Positions 26,251 through 36,101 are shown, counted from the stretch's first letter. The stretch: 64,000 nucleotides of DNA from Bacilli bacterium (GCA_017517765.1 JAFWYE010000006.1:434001-498000); one strand, 5' to 3'. Made by a program: numbers and translations. The notes: a model not told the origin generated them from the sequence alone.

Positions 26251-27009
26251 TTAACCTCTTATATTTTCTATCATTTCAATAAATGATTCAGGTTTAAGCG
26301 AAGCGCCTCCAACTAAAGCACCATCTATATGTTCATCATCTAGATATTCTTTAATATTATTAGGCTTTACACTACCACCATATAAAACATAAACTCCACT
26401 AGCTACTTCATCACCATATTTATCAGCAATTACATCAACAATGTATTTACAAATATCACTTGCGATTTCTTTACTAGCATTTTTCCCAGTACCAATAGAC
26501 CATACAGGTTCATATGCAATTGTAAGTTCAGAAATATATTCTTCACTTAATCCCTCTAATCCCTTCAATACTTGTTTTTTAATAACGCTCTTTGTTTTAT
26601 CTTCTTCATACTCTTTTAAAGTTTCTCCAACACAATAAATAGCATTCATATCATGTTTTTCTAATGCCTTTAATTTTAAATTACAAGTTTCATTAGTTTC
26701 TTTAAAATAAGTTCTTCTTTCACTATGTCCAATTAATGAAGCGCTAACACCAATTTCTTCAAGCATAGGAATTGATACTTCTCCAGTAAATGCTCCACTT
26801 TCTTCATAGTGAACATTTTGAGCATAAGTAATTAAGCTTCCACCTAATTTTTGAACTATAGGTAAACACAAGTAACTTGGTGCTATACCTAGAATAATAT
26901 TTTCTTTTTCAACCTCTATAGACTTATCTTTTAAAGCATTAGCAAACTCTATTGCTTCTTTCATAGTCTTATTCATTTTCCAGTTGCCTACTAAAATTTT
27001 TCTTTTCAT
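26251..27009 (-). CDS. tpiA: Triosephosphate isomerase
   Basis: 252 residues. Catalytic residues stand in their usual motifs: Lys in GNWKMN (about 12), His in SLIGHSERR (about 97), Glu in AYEPVWSIGTG (about 168), phosphate loop YGGSVKPNN. It interconverts dihydroxyacetone phosphate and glyceraldehyde 3-phosphate in the cytoplasm. The stop of pgk and the start of tpiA are adjacent, consistent with coupled translation. Confidence 0.97.
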   Translation of the reverse strand: MKRKILVGNWKMNKTMKEAIEFANALKDKSIEVEKENIILGIAPSYLCLPIVQKLGGSLITYAQNVHYEESGAFTGEVSIPMLEEIGVSASLIGHSERRTYFKETNETCNLKLKALEKHDMNAIYCVGETLKEYEEDKTKSVIKKQVLKGLEGLSEEYISELTIAYEPVWSIGTGKNASKEIASDICKYIVDVIADKYGDEVASGVYVLYGGSVKPNNIKEYLDDEHIDGALVGGASLKPESFIEMIENIRG

Positions 27010-28218
27010 TTATTTATCCTCTATTACTTCAATTCCTGGTAATACACCATTATTTTCAATCATTTCTAAAGATGCTCCTCCACCTGTAGAAACATGAGAA
27101 AACTTCTCTTTACAATTGAATTGTTTACTAGCAGCAGCACTATCTCCACCACCAATAACAGTAAATGCACTATCCAAAGATGCTAAATATTCACAAATAC
27201 TTCTTGTGCCTTTTTCATATCTAGAATCTTCAAATACACCCATAGGTCCATTCCAAAATACTACTTTAGCATCACTTAATGCTTCTTTATATAATTCGAT
27301 TGTCTTATCACCAATATCTAATCCCATAAAACCTTCATCAATATTAATATCACTTGGTTTTATTACATCAGGATTTTCAAAATCATCAGCAACAACATGG
27401 TCAACAGGTAAAATGATCTTTCCATTTGCTTTTTCTAAACATGTCTTAGCAAAATCTAATTGATCAAGTTCAACTCTACTATTACCAACTTCTACTCCAT
27501 TTGCTTTTAAGAAAGTATAAGCCATTGCTCCACCAACAATAATCTTATCTACTTTTTCAAGTAAAGCTTCAATAACTTTAATCTTATCGCTAACTTTAGC
27601 TCCACCCAAAACAGCAACATAAGGATGCTCACTAGCTTCTACACACTTGCTTAAAGATTCTACCTCTTTTTCCATTAAGAAACCTAATGCAGTTTCTTTT
27701 CCTTCTGCTTTAAGTACTTCAGCCACACCATAAGTAGAACTATGACTTCTATGAGCACTACCAAATGCATCCATAACAAATACATCTTTATTTTTAGCAA
27801 GCTCTTTTGCTAATGTTTCATCATTTTTAGTTTCACCTTTGATGTATCTAGTATTTTGAATTAACATAACTTCTCCAGCTTTTAAATTAGCCCATGTCTC
27901 TTCTACTTTACTTCCATATACTTCATCTACATAATAAACATGTTGACCAAGTAGTTCCTCTAATTTAGGAGCAACAAATTTCATGTCATTTTTAGCCATA
28001 TCTTTAGGTGTTTTTTCTGCATCCTTAAAATCAATTTTACCTAGATGTGAACATAAGCAAACTCTTGCTCCACGTTCAATTAAATATTTTATTGTAGGTA
28101 AAGCTTCTCTAATTCTATTATCATCTTTTACTACACCATCTTTTAAAGGTACATTAAAGTCAACTCTTAGTAAAACCCCTTTACCTTCAAAGTTAATATC
28201 TTTTATAGTTTTCTTCAT
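27010..28218 (-). CDS. pgk: Phosphoglycerate kinase
   Basis: 402 residues, standard length. Motifs: RVDFNVPLKDG (substrate binding), SHLGK, GSAHRSHSST, GGAKVSDKI, NGPMGVFE and the nucleotide loop GGGDSAAA. It forms ATP and 3-phosphoglycerate from 1,3-bisphosphoglycerate. AAGGAG at 28228-28233 precedes the ATG and directly abuts the T-run of an intercistronic terminator, so pgk receives only transcripts that read through from gap, or has a promoter I do not see. Confidence 0.97.
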   Translation of the reverse strand: MKKTIKDINFEGKGVLLRVDFNVPLKDGVVKDDNRIREALPTIKYLIERGARVCLCSHLGKIDFKDAEKTPKDMAKNDMKFVAPKLEELLGQHVYYVDEVYGSKVEETWANLKAGEVMLIQNTRYIKGETKNDETLAKELAKNKDVFVMDAFGSAHRSHSSTYGVAEVLKAEGKETALGFLMEKEVESLSKCVEASEHPYVAVLGGAKVSDKIKVIEALLEKVDKIIVGGAMAYTFLKANGVEVGNSRVELDQLDFAKTCLEKANGKIILPVDHVVADDFENPDVIKPSDINIDEGFMGLDIGDKTIELYKEALSDAKVVFWNGPMGVFEDSRYEKGTRSICEYLASLDSAFTVIGGGDSAAASKQFNCKEKFSHVSTGGGASLEMIENNGVLPGIEVIEDK

Positions 28219-28233
28219 TTAATATTTCTCCTT

Positions 28234-28258
28234 AAAAAAAGGTACCCTTGTGGGTACC
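28234..28258 (-). terminator. Intercistronic terminator between gap and pgk
   Basis: Minus strand GGTACCC/GGGTACC stem (7 bp, ACAA loop) followed by seven T residues that run straight into the pgk ribosome site. Confidence 0.8.
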
Positions 28259-28265
28259 CATTAAA

Positions 28266-29297
28266 TTATTTTAAATTAAGTACTTCAGCAAGTTTCTTAG
28301 CCATTCTTACGTATTGGCAAGTATATGAATATTCATTGTCATACCAAGAAACTACTTTTACATATTGCTTTCCATCTGGATTAGTTAAAACAACTGTTTG
28401 AGTAGCATCGAATAAAGAACCATTTTCTAATCCAATAATATCGCTAGAAACAATAGGTTCCTCTGTATAACCTAAAACATCTTTTAAGTAAGTTTCGCTT
28501 GCTTCTTTCATAGCAGCATTAATTTCTTCTTTAGTAACATCTTTCTTTAAAGTCAAAGTTAAGTCTACTAAAGATCCATCATTTACAGGAACTCTAATGG
28601 CTCCACCTTGTAACTTTCCTTTTAACTCAGGGATAACAAGATGTAATGCTTTAGCAGCACCAGTTGTTGTAGGAATAATGTTTGTAGCACTTGCTCTTCC
28701 TCTTCTGAAATCTTTTTCTTTAACTAAGTCTAGAGTTGTTTGGTCATTAGTGTAAGCATGAACTGTAGTCATAAATCCACCTTCAACACCAAATTTTTCT
28801 TCTAAAACTTTCATAACTGGAGCTAAACAGTTAGTAGTACAACTAGCACCACTGATAACTGTCATATCTTTAGTTAATTTTTCATCATTTACTCCATATA
28901 CAAATGTAGGAGTTTCTGCATCAGCTGGAGCACTGATTACTACACCTTTAACTCCACCAACACTAATATGAACACCAGCATCAGCTTTACCCTTGAATCT
29001 ACCAGTACATTCAAGAACTAATTCTGCTCCATATTCACTCCATTTAATATTATTAGGATCTTTTTCCCCAATTACTGGAATCTTTCTTCCATCAAAAATA
29101 ATATTCTTATCATCAGCTTCGATAGTGTGACCTTTAAATTGTTTGTGAGCACTATCATATTTTAATAAGTATGCTAAGTTTTTAGCACTTGATAAATCGT
29201 TGATAGCAACAACTTCAAAATCTCCTGTCTCTACTCCTCTTCTGAACGCTAAACGTCCAATTCTTCCAAATCCATTAATTGCAATTTTAACTGCCAT
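28266..29297 (-). CDS. gap: Glyceraldehyde-3-phosphate dehydrogenase
   Basis: 343 residues. NAD-binding start INGFGRIGRLAFR with the Asp of NDLSS that favours NAD over NADP, the catalytic Cys in SGASCTTNCLAPV (about 154) and His in the following TVHAYTNDQ region. It oxidises glyceraldehyde 3-phosphate to 1,3-bisphosphoglycerate. It is the first gene of the glycolytic operon, with a strong promoter and a GGGGG ribosome site, and a terminator just after it, consistent with the higher dose usually needed for Gap. Confidence 0.97.
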   Translation of the reverse strand: MAVKIAINGFGRIGRLAFRRGVETGDFEVVAINDLSSAKNLAYLLKYDSAHKQFKGHTIEADDKNIIFDGRKIPVIGEKDPNNIKWSEYGAELVLECTGRFKGKADAGVHISVGGVKGVVISAPADAETPTFVYGVNDEKLTKDMTVISGASCTTNCLAPVMKVLEEKFGVEGGFMTTVHAYTNDQTTLDLVKEKDFRRGRASATNIIPTTTGAAKALHLVIPELKGKLQGGAIRVPVNDGSLVDLTLTLKKDVTKEEINAAMKEASETYLKDVLGYTEEPIVSSDIIGLENGSLFDATQTVVLTNPDGKQYVKVVSWYDNEYSYTCQYVRMAKKLAEVLNLK

Positions 29298-29321
29298 ATT
29301 AATTTCCCCCTTATAATTATC

Positions 29322-29350
29322 ATTATAATTTTTTTGATATTCATAATCAA
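29322..29350 (-). promoter_or_regulatory. Promoter of the glycolytic operon
   Basis: Minus strand TTGATT (29350-29345), 17-bp spacer, TATAAT (29327-29322), leader about 20 nt. Confidence 0.8.
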
Positions 29351-29376
29351 TTTTAGAGGTTAATTATTTATATAAT

Positions 29377-29400
29377 TAAAAAAAGGATGATTTCTCATCC
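29377..29400 (-). terminator. Terminator after the Sel1-repeat gene
   Basis: GGATGA stem with GAAA loop and a TTTTTTT tail on the minus strand, between the stop at 29416 and the gap promoter. Confidence 0.85.
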
Positions 29401-29415
29401 CCTTTTATATTAAAT

Positions 29416-31125
29416 TTATTGAGCCATCATTTCTTTTATGTAATTTAACTTATCTTCATCATAATAAGCTTCACTACCATAAATCTTAGCTAATAGTTCA
29501 TATGCTTTCTTATTACCTTTTTCCATAGCAATATTTAACCAATAAATAGCACTTTGATAATCCTTTAATGTCTCATCATTCATATAAACTTCGCCAAGTC
29601 TTAAGCAAGAATCAACATGACCATCTCTACCAGCACTGCTATATAAGTTAACTGCAGCATGAATATCCTTGCTAGTACCTACACCCATTTCATAACAATA
29701 AGCAAGATTGAATCTAGCACTAACAATATCACCCTCAACAGCTTTTTTAAACCAATATACACCAAGTTCTGGACAAACCTTAGTTCCAATACCATTTACA
29801 TAAGCAATACCCAAATTACACATTGCACTATAATTTCCAGCTTCACTTGCTTTAGTATAGTATTTAAATGCTTTAGTTTCATCTTTTTCTGCAATATATC
29901 CTTTACCATACCATTTAGCCAAAGTATAGTAAGCATCTGCATCTCCTGCATTTGCACATTTTTCAAGAAGCTCAAGTGCCTTGCCTGGATTAGTTTCTTG
30001 AATCTTACTAGCATATAACATCATAGCACCAACATGTTCTCTATCTGAGGCAATAGCAAGTAATGCCATAGCCTTATCTTCATCAGCATCTACTCCATGA
30101 CCTTCTAAATAAGAAACAGCCAAATAATATGTACTAGTAACATCACCTTGTCCACTAGCTTTATAGAAGCACTCAAATGATTTTTTATAATCTAATTGAG
30201 CAATTTCGCCCTCATAACATAAAATTCCAAGTTCTCTTAGACAATCAACATCATTTTGTCCTTTTAGTAACCATTCAATTTGTCTTAAATGATCCTCTTT
30301 TGTTTCATATATTTTGCTTAAATGATAACAAGCTTTATATGAGCCTTGAGCATATGCGTTTTCATAGCAATCAATAATAACTTGCTCATCAGCACCATTT
30401 AATGCATAACATTCTGCTAAATATGTATAAGATAGAGAGTGTTCTTTGTCTGCACAAACTTTGAATAATTCAATAGCTTTTTCTATATTCTTTGTACAAC
30501 CAAATCCTTCTTTATAACAAACTGCTAAGTTAAATGTAGCAATAACACTTCCACCTTCACTAGCTTTCACATAACAATCAAATGCCATTTTAGCATCTTT
30601 AGCAACACCACTACCATTAGCATAGCAATATCCTAAATTAGCTGTAGCCTTTACATGTCCTAAATCACTAGCTTTTTTAAACCAAACAAAAGCACTTTGA
30701 ATATCACTAGTTGTTCCTAAACCATGTTTAGCCATAATAGCTAATTGGTAAAGCGCATCTGCATCTTCACAATTTGAACTTGCTCTATGATACAAATCAT
30801 AAGCTAACTTTAAATCCTTTTCTGTACCTAAACCATCCTTATATAAATTAGCTAACTTTATTAAAGCTTCACTATTTCCATAAGTACTAGCTCTTGTATA
30901 CCATAAAACTGACTTAGAGTAATCTTGCTTAATGAATGTTCCATTAGCATAATAATCACCAATTTTAATTTGAGCTTCAATATGCCCATCATTAGCAGAC
31001 TCTAAAAACCATCTGAAAGCCTCTCTAAATTTTTCTTCTTTTTCAAAACTAATACCTGCTAGATATTTCGATTCAGCACCATTATTCTTGGCAACTCTTA
31101 CAACTTCTTTTAAATCTTTGTCCAT
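29416..31125 (-). CDS. Sel1-like (TPR-type) repeat protein
   Basis: 569 residues built almost wholly of ~36-residue Sel1-like repeats, each with the A-xx-L-G-x-x-Y-x-x-G-x-G core, for example LANLYKDGLGTEKDLKLAYD and LAVCYKEGFGCTKNIEKAIE; about 14-15 copies fit. No signal peptide or membrane helix, so a cytoplasmic scaffold for protein-protein contacts is expected. It is divergent from clpP, which makes an adaptor or quality-control role conceivable but unproven. GGAGATGGAGATG precedes the start; a terminator follows. Confidence 0.9.
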   Translation of the reverse strand: MDKDLKEVVRVAKNNGAESKYLAGISFEKEEKFREAFRWFLESANDGHIEAQIKIGDYYANGTFIKQDYSKSVLWYTRASTYGNSEALIKLANLYKDGLGTEKDLKLAYDLYHRASSNCEDADALYQLAIMAKHGLGTTSDIQSAFVWFKKASDLGHVKATANLGYCYANGSGVAKDAKMAFDCYVKASEGGSVIATFNLAVCYKEGFGCTKNIEKAIELFKVCADKEHSLSYTYLAECYALNGADEQVIIDCYENAYAQGSYKACYHLSKIYETKEDHLRQIEWLLKGQNDVDCLRELGILCYEGEIAQLDYKKSFECFYKASGQGDVTSTYYLAVSYLEGHGVDADEDKAMALLAIASDREHVGAMMLYASKIQETNPGKALELLEKCANAGDADAYYTLAKWYGKGYIAEKDETKAFKYYTKASEAGNYSAMCNLGIAYVNGIGTKVCPELGVYWFKKAVEGDIVSARFNLAYCYEMGVGTSKDIHAAVNLYSSAGRDGHVDSCLRLGEVYMNDETLKDYQSAIYWLNIAMEKGNKKAYELLAKIYGSEAYYDEDKLNYIKEMMAQ

Positions 31126-31303
31126 TTTATCATCTCCATCTCCAACTGCCCTTTTATTTTAAACTACCGAAACGCTAATTTCAATAACTATTTTTGCGAC
31201 AAAGCCTATTCATTCTATACTTTTCAAGGTCACATCTCAACTTTTTAAAAATAAAAGTTATAAATTTTAATAAATTTACCATATTTATTATTGAGGCGAT
31301 AAA

Positions 31304-31879
31304 ATGAACTTAATACCAACAGTATCACATTACATTAACGATAAAGAGAGAGTTATGGACATTTATTCCTTACTTCTTGAAGAGAGAATTATCATTTTAA
31401 ATGGTGAAATAGATGACAATGTGGCAATGAATGTAGTTGCACAACTTCTATATTTGTATAACAAAAATTCCTCCAAAGATATTAGTTTATATATTAATTC
31501 TCCTGGTGGAAGTATTACTGCAGGTATGGCAATATATGATACCATGAATTTTATTAAATGCGATGTTTCCACAATTGGAATAGGAATGTGCGCTAGTATG
31601 GGTGCTTTTTTATTGTCATGTGGAGCAAGAGGAAAACGTTATGCTCTCTCTAACACAGAAGTCATGATTCATCAACCTCTAGGAGGAGCAAAGGGACAAG
31701 TAACTGATATAGAAGTAGTAACCAAAAGACTACTTACAATAAAAAACAAAATAAATAAAATCCTTGCTAGTAATACTAACAAGGATATAAATCAAATCTC
31801 TAATGATTGTGAAAGAGATTATTATATGGATGCTATTGAAGCAAAGGAATATGGATTAATCGATAAAGTTATTGATTAA
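31304..31879 (+). CDS. clpP: ATP-dependent Clp protease proteolytic subunit
   Basis: 191 residues. The catalytic triad is in place: Ser98 in [11 protein letters not shown], His123 in EVMIHQP and Asp172 in CERDYYMDA. The conserved [15 protein letters not shown] turn is also seen. ClpP forms a tetradecameric barrel that degrades proteins fed by ClpX/ClpC. I find no clear CtsR box in the 178-nt upstream region. Its last 11 bases overlap the 3' end of the convergent flavoprotein gene. Start ATG 31304 has GAGGCGAT upstream. Confidence 0.96.
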   Translation: MNLIPTVSHYINDKERVMDIYSLLLEERIIILNGEIDDNVAMNVVAQLLYLYNKNSSKDISLYINSPGGSITAGMAIYDTMNFIKCDVSTIGIGMCASMGAFLLSCGARGKRYALSNTEVMIHQPLGGAKGQVTDIEVVTKRLLTIKNKINKILASNTNKDINQISNDCERDYYMDAIEAKEYGLIDKVID

Positions 31880-32954
31880 TCTTTTTTATTGAATCACTTA
31901 TAACTTTTGCACAAGAGAATGCAAATTGTAAATTGTATCCTCCACACAATCCATCGCAATCAATAAGTTCTCCACCCAAATAAATTCTATTGTCTTTTTT
32001 CCAAGATAAATTATTATTTAACTCCTCTATTTTAACACCACCACAAATAACTTGAGCATTTTCATGTTTTGATGTAGATGTGACAATAAAATTCAAATTA
32101 GTTATGTCATTCAAATTATTGGCTATCATATAATCTTTTATTTTAGGATGAACCATTCCTATTAAATCATTATTACTAGAATAGTTACATGCCCCATATG
32201 ATAAATCAAGGCTTATTTTATAATTTCCTTTTTCCCTATTTATAATACTTGAAACATTAAGTATTACAATACCACCTATTCCATCTTCTTTAAATAAGAC
32301 TTCTCCATATTCTTTATAAACATGAATATCATCTTTATACAAATTAACTAAACACTTACATCTTATGCCATTTAAAGATGAAACATTTTCTTTTAAAACG
32401 AGCGAAGACAGTCCAGAATTAAGATCAGTTATATTGATATTTAAACTTTTCAAATATGAATATGCGTACTCACTACCCAAATTAGAAGCTAAACTTCCAC
32501 TCGCGCAAATAACATAATCAAACGACTCTATAACATCTTTATAAAATACCTCTATATCATTTTCATTTACTACAATTCTATTCACTCTAGAATCCAATAA
32601 TATTCTTACACCATTTAAATTCTTCTTTAAAACATCTAATACTGTTTGACTAGACTCACTAAGTGGATATACTCTATTTTCCTCATCAATTTTATAAACT
32701 AGTCCTAAATTAGAAAAAAACTCTAATGTTTTTTGGCTATCAAAATAATTTACAATATCAAGTGCAAAATCATTATTATATTTCCCTTTTTTATCACTAA
32801 TATTAGTAAAGTTACATTTTCCATTACCACTTGCCAAAATCTTTTTACCTAGCTTATTATTTTTTTCTATTAGTGTTACTTTAAAATTATCTTTAAGCAT
32901 TATAGCACTAACTATTCCAAGTGCTCCTGCCCCTATAATCGCAACCTTTTTCAT
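31869..32954 (-). CDS. BaiN/HI0933-type FAD-dependent oxidoreductase
   Basis: 361 residues, shorter than the usual ~400. The dinucleotide-binding fold opens with [16 protein letters not shown] and the family hallmark [16 protein letters not shown] follows; the C terminus carries a second flavin contact, [24 protein letters not shown]. Family members are flavoproteins of mostly unknown substrate (some reduce bile-acid intermediates); annotated widely as NAD(P)/FAD-dependent oxidoreductase. It is downstream of the S66 peptidase with 2 nt between them, and its 3' end overlaps clpP convergently. Confidence 0.9.
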   Translation of the reverse strand: MKKVAIIGAGALGIVSAIMLKDNFKVTLIEKNNKLGKKILASGNGKCNFTNISDKKGKYNNDFALDIVNYFDSQKTLEFFSNLGLVYKIDEENRVYPLSESSQTVLDVLKKNLNGVRILLDSRVNRIVVNENDIEVFYKDVIESFDYVICASGSLASNLGSEYAYSYLKSLNINITDLNSGLSSLVLKENVSSLNGIRCKCLVNLYKDDIHVYKEYGEVLFKEDGIGGIVILNVSSIINREKGNYKISLDLSYGACNYSSNNDLIGMVHPKIKDYMIANNLNDITNLNFIVTSTSKHENAQVICGGVKIEELNNNLSWKKDNRIYLGGELIDCDGLCGGYNLQFAFSCAKVISDSIKKINQ

Positions 32955-32956
32955 AA

Positions 32957-33979
32957 TTACTCCAAAATATACTCAATATCACATTTTCCATCTTTATAAG
33001 AAACTTTAGCAATACTGCCACTTATAACAGAAAAATTAGGTGATATGTGTCCAAAACTGGCATCAATTAACACAGGAACATTTAATTCCTCTAATTCCTT
33101 AAAATTCGCTTCTTTATAATCAACATCAAACAAAGTATCTTTTACCATAGGTCTTCCTATTACAAATCCTTTTACATGATCAAACCATCCTGCACTTTTA
33201 AGTTGATAAAGTGCTCTTTGTTGAGCTAAAACATTTAACTCACAACTCTCAATAAAGAAGATGATTCCATCATCTTTATATTTTTCATTAAATTCTTTTA
33301 CATGATCATACTTAGTTCCTACTAAATTACTAAGTACATCTAAGCATCCAACAAGAACTCTCCCTTTTACTTCAAGTTCTTTTTCCCCGCTTAAACACAA
33401 AACCGGTGAAGTCTCGGTTAAATTATATGAATCAAGATAATGTCCTTCTTCCTTTTTGCTACTTTCTACTTCATATTCCTCTAAATGAGAAACTTTAAGT
33501 AAGTTTCCTCTCAATATTTCATAACTGTCACTAACATTTTTATACCATTTCTTCATTCCATACTCAGGGAAATTAACCCCATAAATACTCGCTGTATCTA
33601 AAAGAGTAGTAAGTAAGAATACTAATACAGTATTATCACTATATCCTTGAAACCATTTTGACTCTACACTAGATAATAAATCCATGTCTAGATGTCTAAG
33701 AATTTCATATTCAACTTCTCCTCCAGCTTCACTAATAATAACATCAACATCATTATCTAAATATAATTTCATAAATTCTTTTGCCCTATTTTCACCAGTG
33801 TCACTGCTTGCTTTAAAATTCTTTCTTACGCCCTCAGTTAAAACAACTTCATGTCCTAAATCACTAAATGTTTTTATGGCATTATCTAATCTAGAAACAT
33901 ATGGTTCTATTACACTACCAAAAGAAGGGGCGCAAACCCCTATCTTACCATTTTTACTCAGAAACTTCGGATACTTCAT
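32957..33979 (-). CDS. S66-family peptidase (LD-carboxypeptidase/MccF-like)
   Basis: 340 residues from ATG 33979, which has GGAGG 9 nt upstream; the longer TTG-started frame at 34003 would translate that ribosome site and is rejected. Family motifs: IGVCAPSFG near the N terminus, GYSD with the nucleophile Ser (about 113), a Glu in FFIESCE and His in FGHISPN, completing the Ser-Glu-His triad. S66 enzymes either trim the tetrapeptide stem of peptidoglycan (LdcA) or inactivate microcin C-type peptides (MccF); the usual GGYGS motif is changed to AGGEVE, which leaves the choice open. Its start overlaps the DUF368 gene by 26 nt. Confidence 0.85.
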   Translation of the reverse strand: MKYPKFLSKNGKIGVCAPSFGSVIEPYVSRLDNAIKTFSDLGHEVVLTEGVRKNFKASSDTGENRAKEFMKLYLDNDVDVIISEAGGEVEYEILRHLDMDLLSSVESKWFQGYSDNTVLVFLLTTLLDTASIYGVNFPEYGMKKWYKNVSDSYEILRGNLLKVSHLEEYEVESSKKEEGHYLDSYNLTETSPVLCLSGEKELEVKGRVLVGCLDVLSNLVGTKYDHVKEFNEKYKDDGIIFFIESCELNVLAQQRALYQLKSAGWFDHVKGFVIGRPMVKDTLFDVDYKEANFKELEELNVPVLIDASFGHISPNFSVISGSIAKVSYKDGKCDIEYILE

Positions 33980-34886
33980 TTTTAGCTTCCTCCTTCTTTT
34001 CAAGTTCTACTAAATTGTGTTGTACTTTTTCTGCATAATAAGACGCAACAACGCCTGCAACTAAAGTAGCAATACCTAGAAGATACATCCACCAAGGAGA
34101 TCCAAATAAAACACCACTATATTCTTTATTAGTAGCAATTAAGATAGCTACTGGTGAAGCTGCAAGTAATCCTACAACTGCAACATTAAATGCATTAGGG
34201 CACTTTGTGTAAAATACTCTAACAAGTTTAGAAACTGCAACAAAGCCAAAAACACTACCAATCAAAAATGCAACAATTGGTATCATTGTATATCCAAATA
34301 AAGCAAAATCTAGTCCCACTAAACACACAACCGCATTTTTTAAACTTTTAATTATATATGTATAATAACCAAATGCCATCAAAAGCATACTTCCACTAAG
34401 ACCTGGTAAAACCATGGCACTAGCACTAATAATCCCCATTAAAACAGATAATAAGATAAACCAAATATCTAGCGCTTCATCACCTAAACTGTTTTCGCTA
34501 AGAAGCGGCATTGTAACAACAATGCCAAACATAATGGCCATTATGATAAGATATCTTATTTTAAAGTGGTCAAAATTAGCTTTTTTAAATGATACTGGAA
34601 CATTTGCAATAATTATCCCTACAAAGAAGATTGTCGTAGGAAGTGGGGCAATATCCAGTAAATTAACAATAGTAAATAAAGCAATTACTACTCCTACTGC
34701 TAATCCTACAAATATAATTCCTGATTTTTTTATAGCTTGAAGAGGATGTTTTAAAATATCTGCAAACATACCAACAAAATCATCATAAATATTTAGCATA
34801 ATAGCCATTGTACCACCACTAAAACCAGGAACAATATTTGCTATTCCTAATGCTATTCCTTTCAAAAATTTAATAAACATCTTCAT
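33954..34886 (-). CDS. DUF368 membrane protein
   Basis: 310 residues, about nine membrane helices. The opening KFLKGIALGIANIVPGFSGGTMAIMLNIYDDF and the internal repeat SASAMVLPGLSGSMLLMAFGYY are the two signature halves of the DUF368 family, recently linked to undecaprenyl-phosphate (C55-P) flipping across the membrane for the PopT/UptA class. That would support a peptidoglycan or wall-glycan cycle in this organism (inference). The short charged tail is cytoplasmic. It is the first gene of a three-gene minus-strand operon. Confidence 0.88.
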   Translation of the reverse strand: MKMFIKFLKGIALGIANIVPGFSGGTMAIMLNIYDDFVGMFADILKHPLQAIKKSGIIFVGLAVGVVIALFTIVNLLDIAPLPTTIFFVGIIIANVPVSFKKANFDHFKIRYLIIMAIMFGIVVTMPLLSENSLGDEALDIWFILLSVLMGIISASAMVLPGLSGSMLLMAFGYYTYIIKSLKNAVVCLVGLDFALFGYTMIPIVAFLIGSVFGFVAVSKLVRVFYTKCPNAFNVAVVGLLAASPVAILIATNKEYSGVLFGSPWWMYLLGIATLVAGVVASYYAEKVQHNLVELEKKEEAKNEVSEVSE

Positions 34887-34961
34887 TTTTTTACCTCACA
34901 CATAAAATACTAATCATAACTTATCATATATTCAAATTAAAAACCACTACTTATTGATTTA

Positions 34962-34993
34962 AAAATAAAAAAGCCAGTTATTTCTAACTGACT
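34962..34993 (-). terminator. Terminator of tRNA-Ser(GCT)
   Basis: AGTCAGTTA pairs with TAACTGGCT around a GAAA loop, followed by TTTTTATTTT on the minus strand. Confidence 0.87.
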
Positions 34994-35005
34994 TTAATTT
35001 TTAAA

Positions 35006-35096
35006 TGGCGGAATGGGCGGGACTCGAACCCGCGCGCCAGTTTCCCGACCTATATCCTTAGCAGGGATACCTCTTCACCAACTTGAGTACCATTCC
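35006..35096 (-). tRNA. tRNA-Ser(GCT)
   Basis: 91 nt with encoded CCA and the long variable arm of serine tRNAs. Acceptor GGAATGG/CCATTCC, discriminator G, anticodon loop CTGCTAA giving GCT. It has its own promoter and terminator. Confidence 0.96.
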
Positions 35097-35112
35097 AACT
35101 TAATGCCTTTAG

Positions 35113-35141
35113 ATATTAACACACTTAAAGGCACTTTTCAA
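35113..35141 (-). promoter_or_regulatory. Promoter of tRNA-Ser(GCT)
   Basis: Minus strand TTGAAA (35141-35136), 17-bp spacer, TAATAT (35118-35113). An 8-bp inverted repeat (TGCCTTTA at 35104-35111 with TAAAGGCA at 35126-35133) spans the -10 box. Confidence 0.75.
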
Positions 35142-35150
35142 CAATAAAGA

Positions 35151-36101
35151 TTAATTTTTATTAATGGAATTTTTATTTAAATCATTTAATGCATCATTTA
35201 GCATCATATTTTGCTCTTTATGGAACATTTGATTCACATCTACACAATATTTTCTATAGTATAATTCAACTGCCATTAATCCAGGACATATTCCAATAAA
35301 GAAAGCAACTGCACTTATAAGAGTTACTGTATCTAAAGAATAAGTTGGATTTTTAGACATAAAATAATATACAAGTCCAGCAGCTACTATAGGGATGATA
35401 TAGAGCAAATGACACAATGTAGAATACAAATAATAGCTCCATCTTTTAGCACTTACCACTCTTTTTGTATGAGCAATAACTCCTTCCATTGATTTACCTT
35501 CTAAATTGTTAAGCCTTAAGAAACTTACATAAGGTAAAATAGCTCTTTGAAGTTTAACAATATAGAAAACTAGAATTGCAACAGCAAATGCTATAGCTTC
35601 CATTATAATAACAGCCTTAGCAAACCCTGGCAAAGCAACCATTTGATTAGTTTTTTCCACAATAGAAACTCCAACTTGATCATAAATCGCATATAATTCA
35701 GAACCAAACATTCTTAAAATAAAAGCCATTCCAACACTCTCACCTAGAATCATCGAAGCAATTGCCCCAAGTAAAGCATTAGTATTTGTAGTAACAAAAA
35801 TTTTAATGTACGAAATAAAATTTAAATACCCACAAATAAGACTAACCTTAAATCCATCTAAAAGTGTTTCTCCTGATGCTGGCCCAAACCAAATAAAATG
35901 TTTATAGCCCATTAAAAGCGGAATATCAACAAATAAAATAATAAAAATTGCTAGCGCTGGTAGTAAATATGAAACAACGAATGTAACATATAATACAAGG
36001 CAAAATATAAGAGTTAAAGTTATGTATTCAAGTTTATTGTCCTTAAATGATTTTCTCTTTAAAGCTTCTTGTATTTTTTGTTCAATATTAATTTCAGGCA
36101 T
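35151..36101 (-). CDS. Polytopic membrane protein, function unknown
   Basis: 316 residues from ATG 36101, which has GGGGTGA upstream; the longer frame to 36140 would translate that site. After a ~25-residue charged N terminus there are six or seven hydrophobic segments (about 28-66, 88-110, 115-135, 160-185, 215-240, 255-278), with a short polar C-terminal tail. The region between the fourth and fifth segments is basic and probably cytoplasmic. No transporter signature recognised. It is upstream of tRNA-Ser on the same strand but the tRNA has its own promoter. Confidence 0.65.
   Translation of the reverse strand: MPEINIEQKIQEALKRKSFKDNKLEYITLTLIFCLVLYVTFVVSYLLPALAIFIILFVDIPLLMGYKHFIWFGPASGETLLDGFKVSLICGYLNFISYIKIFVTTNTNALLGAIASMILGESVGMAFILRMFGSELYAIYDQVGVSIVEKTNQMVALPGFAKAVIIMEAIAFAVAILVFYIVKLQRAILPYVSFLRLNNLEGKSMEGVIAHTKRVVSAKRWSYYLYSTLCHLLYIIPIVAAGLVYYFMSKNPTYSLDTVTLISAVAFFIGICPGLMAVELYYRKYCVDVNQMFHKEQNMMLNDALNDLNKNSINKN

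Noticed and set aside
31126-31303. CtsR operator in front of clpP
   Set aside because: A partial GGTCA-like match exists near 31230 but the required direct heptad repeat is not present.
33980-34003. N-terminal extension of the S66 peptidase to a TTG codon
   Set aside because: The extra codons are the AAGGAGG ribosome site of the ATG at 33979 (they would spell RRRK), so the shorter start is used.
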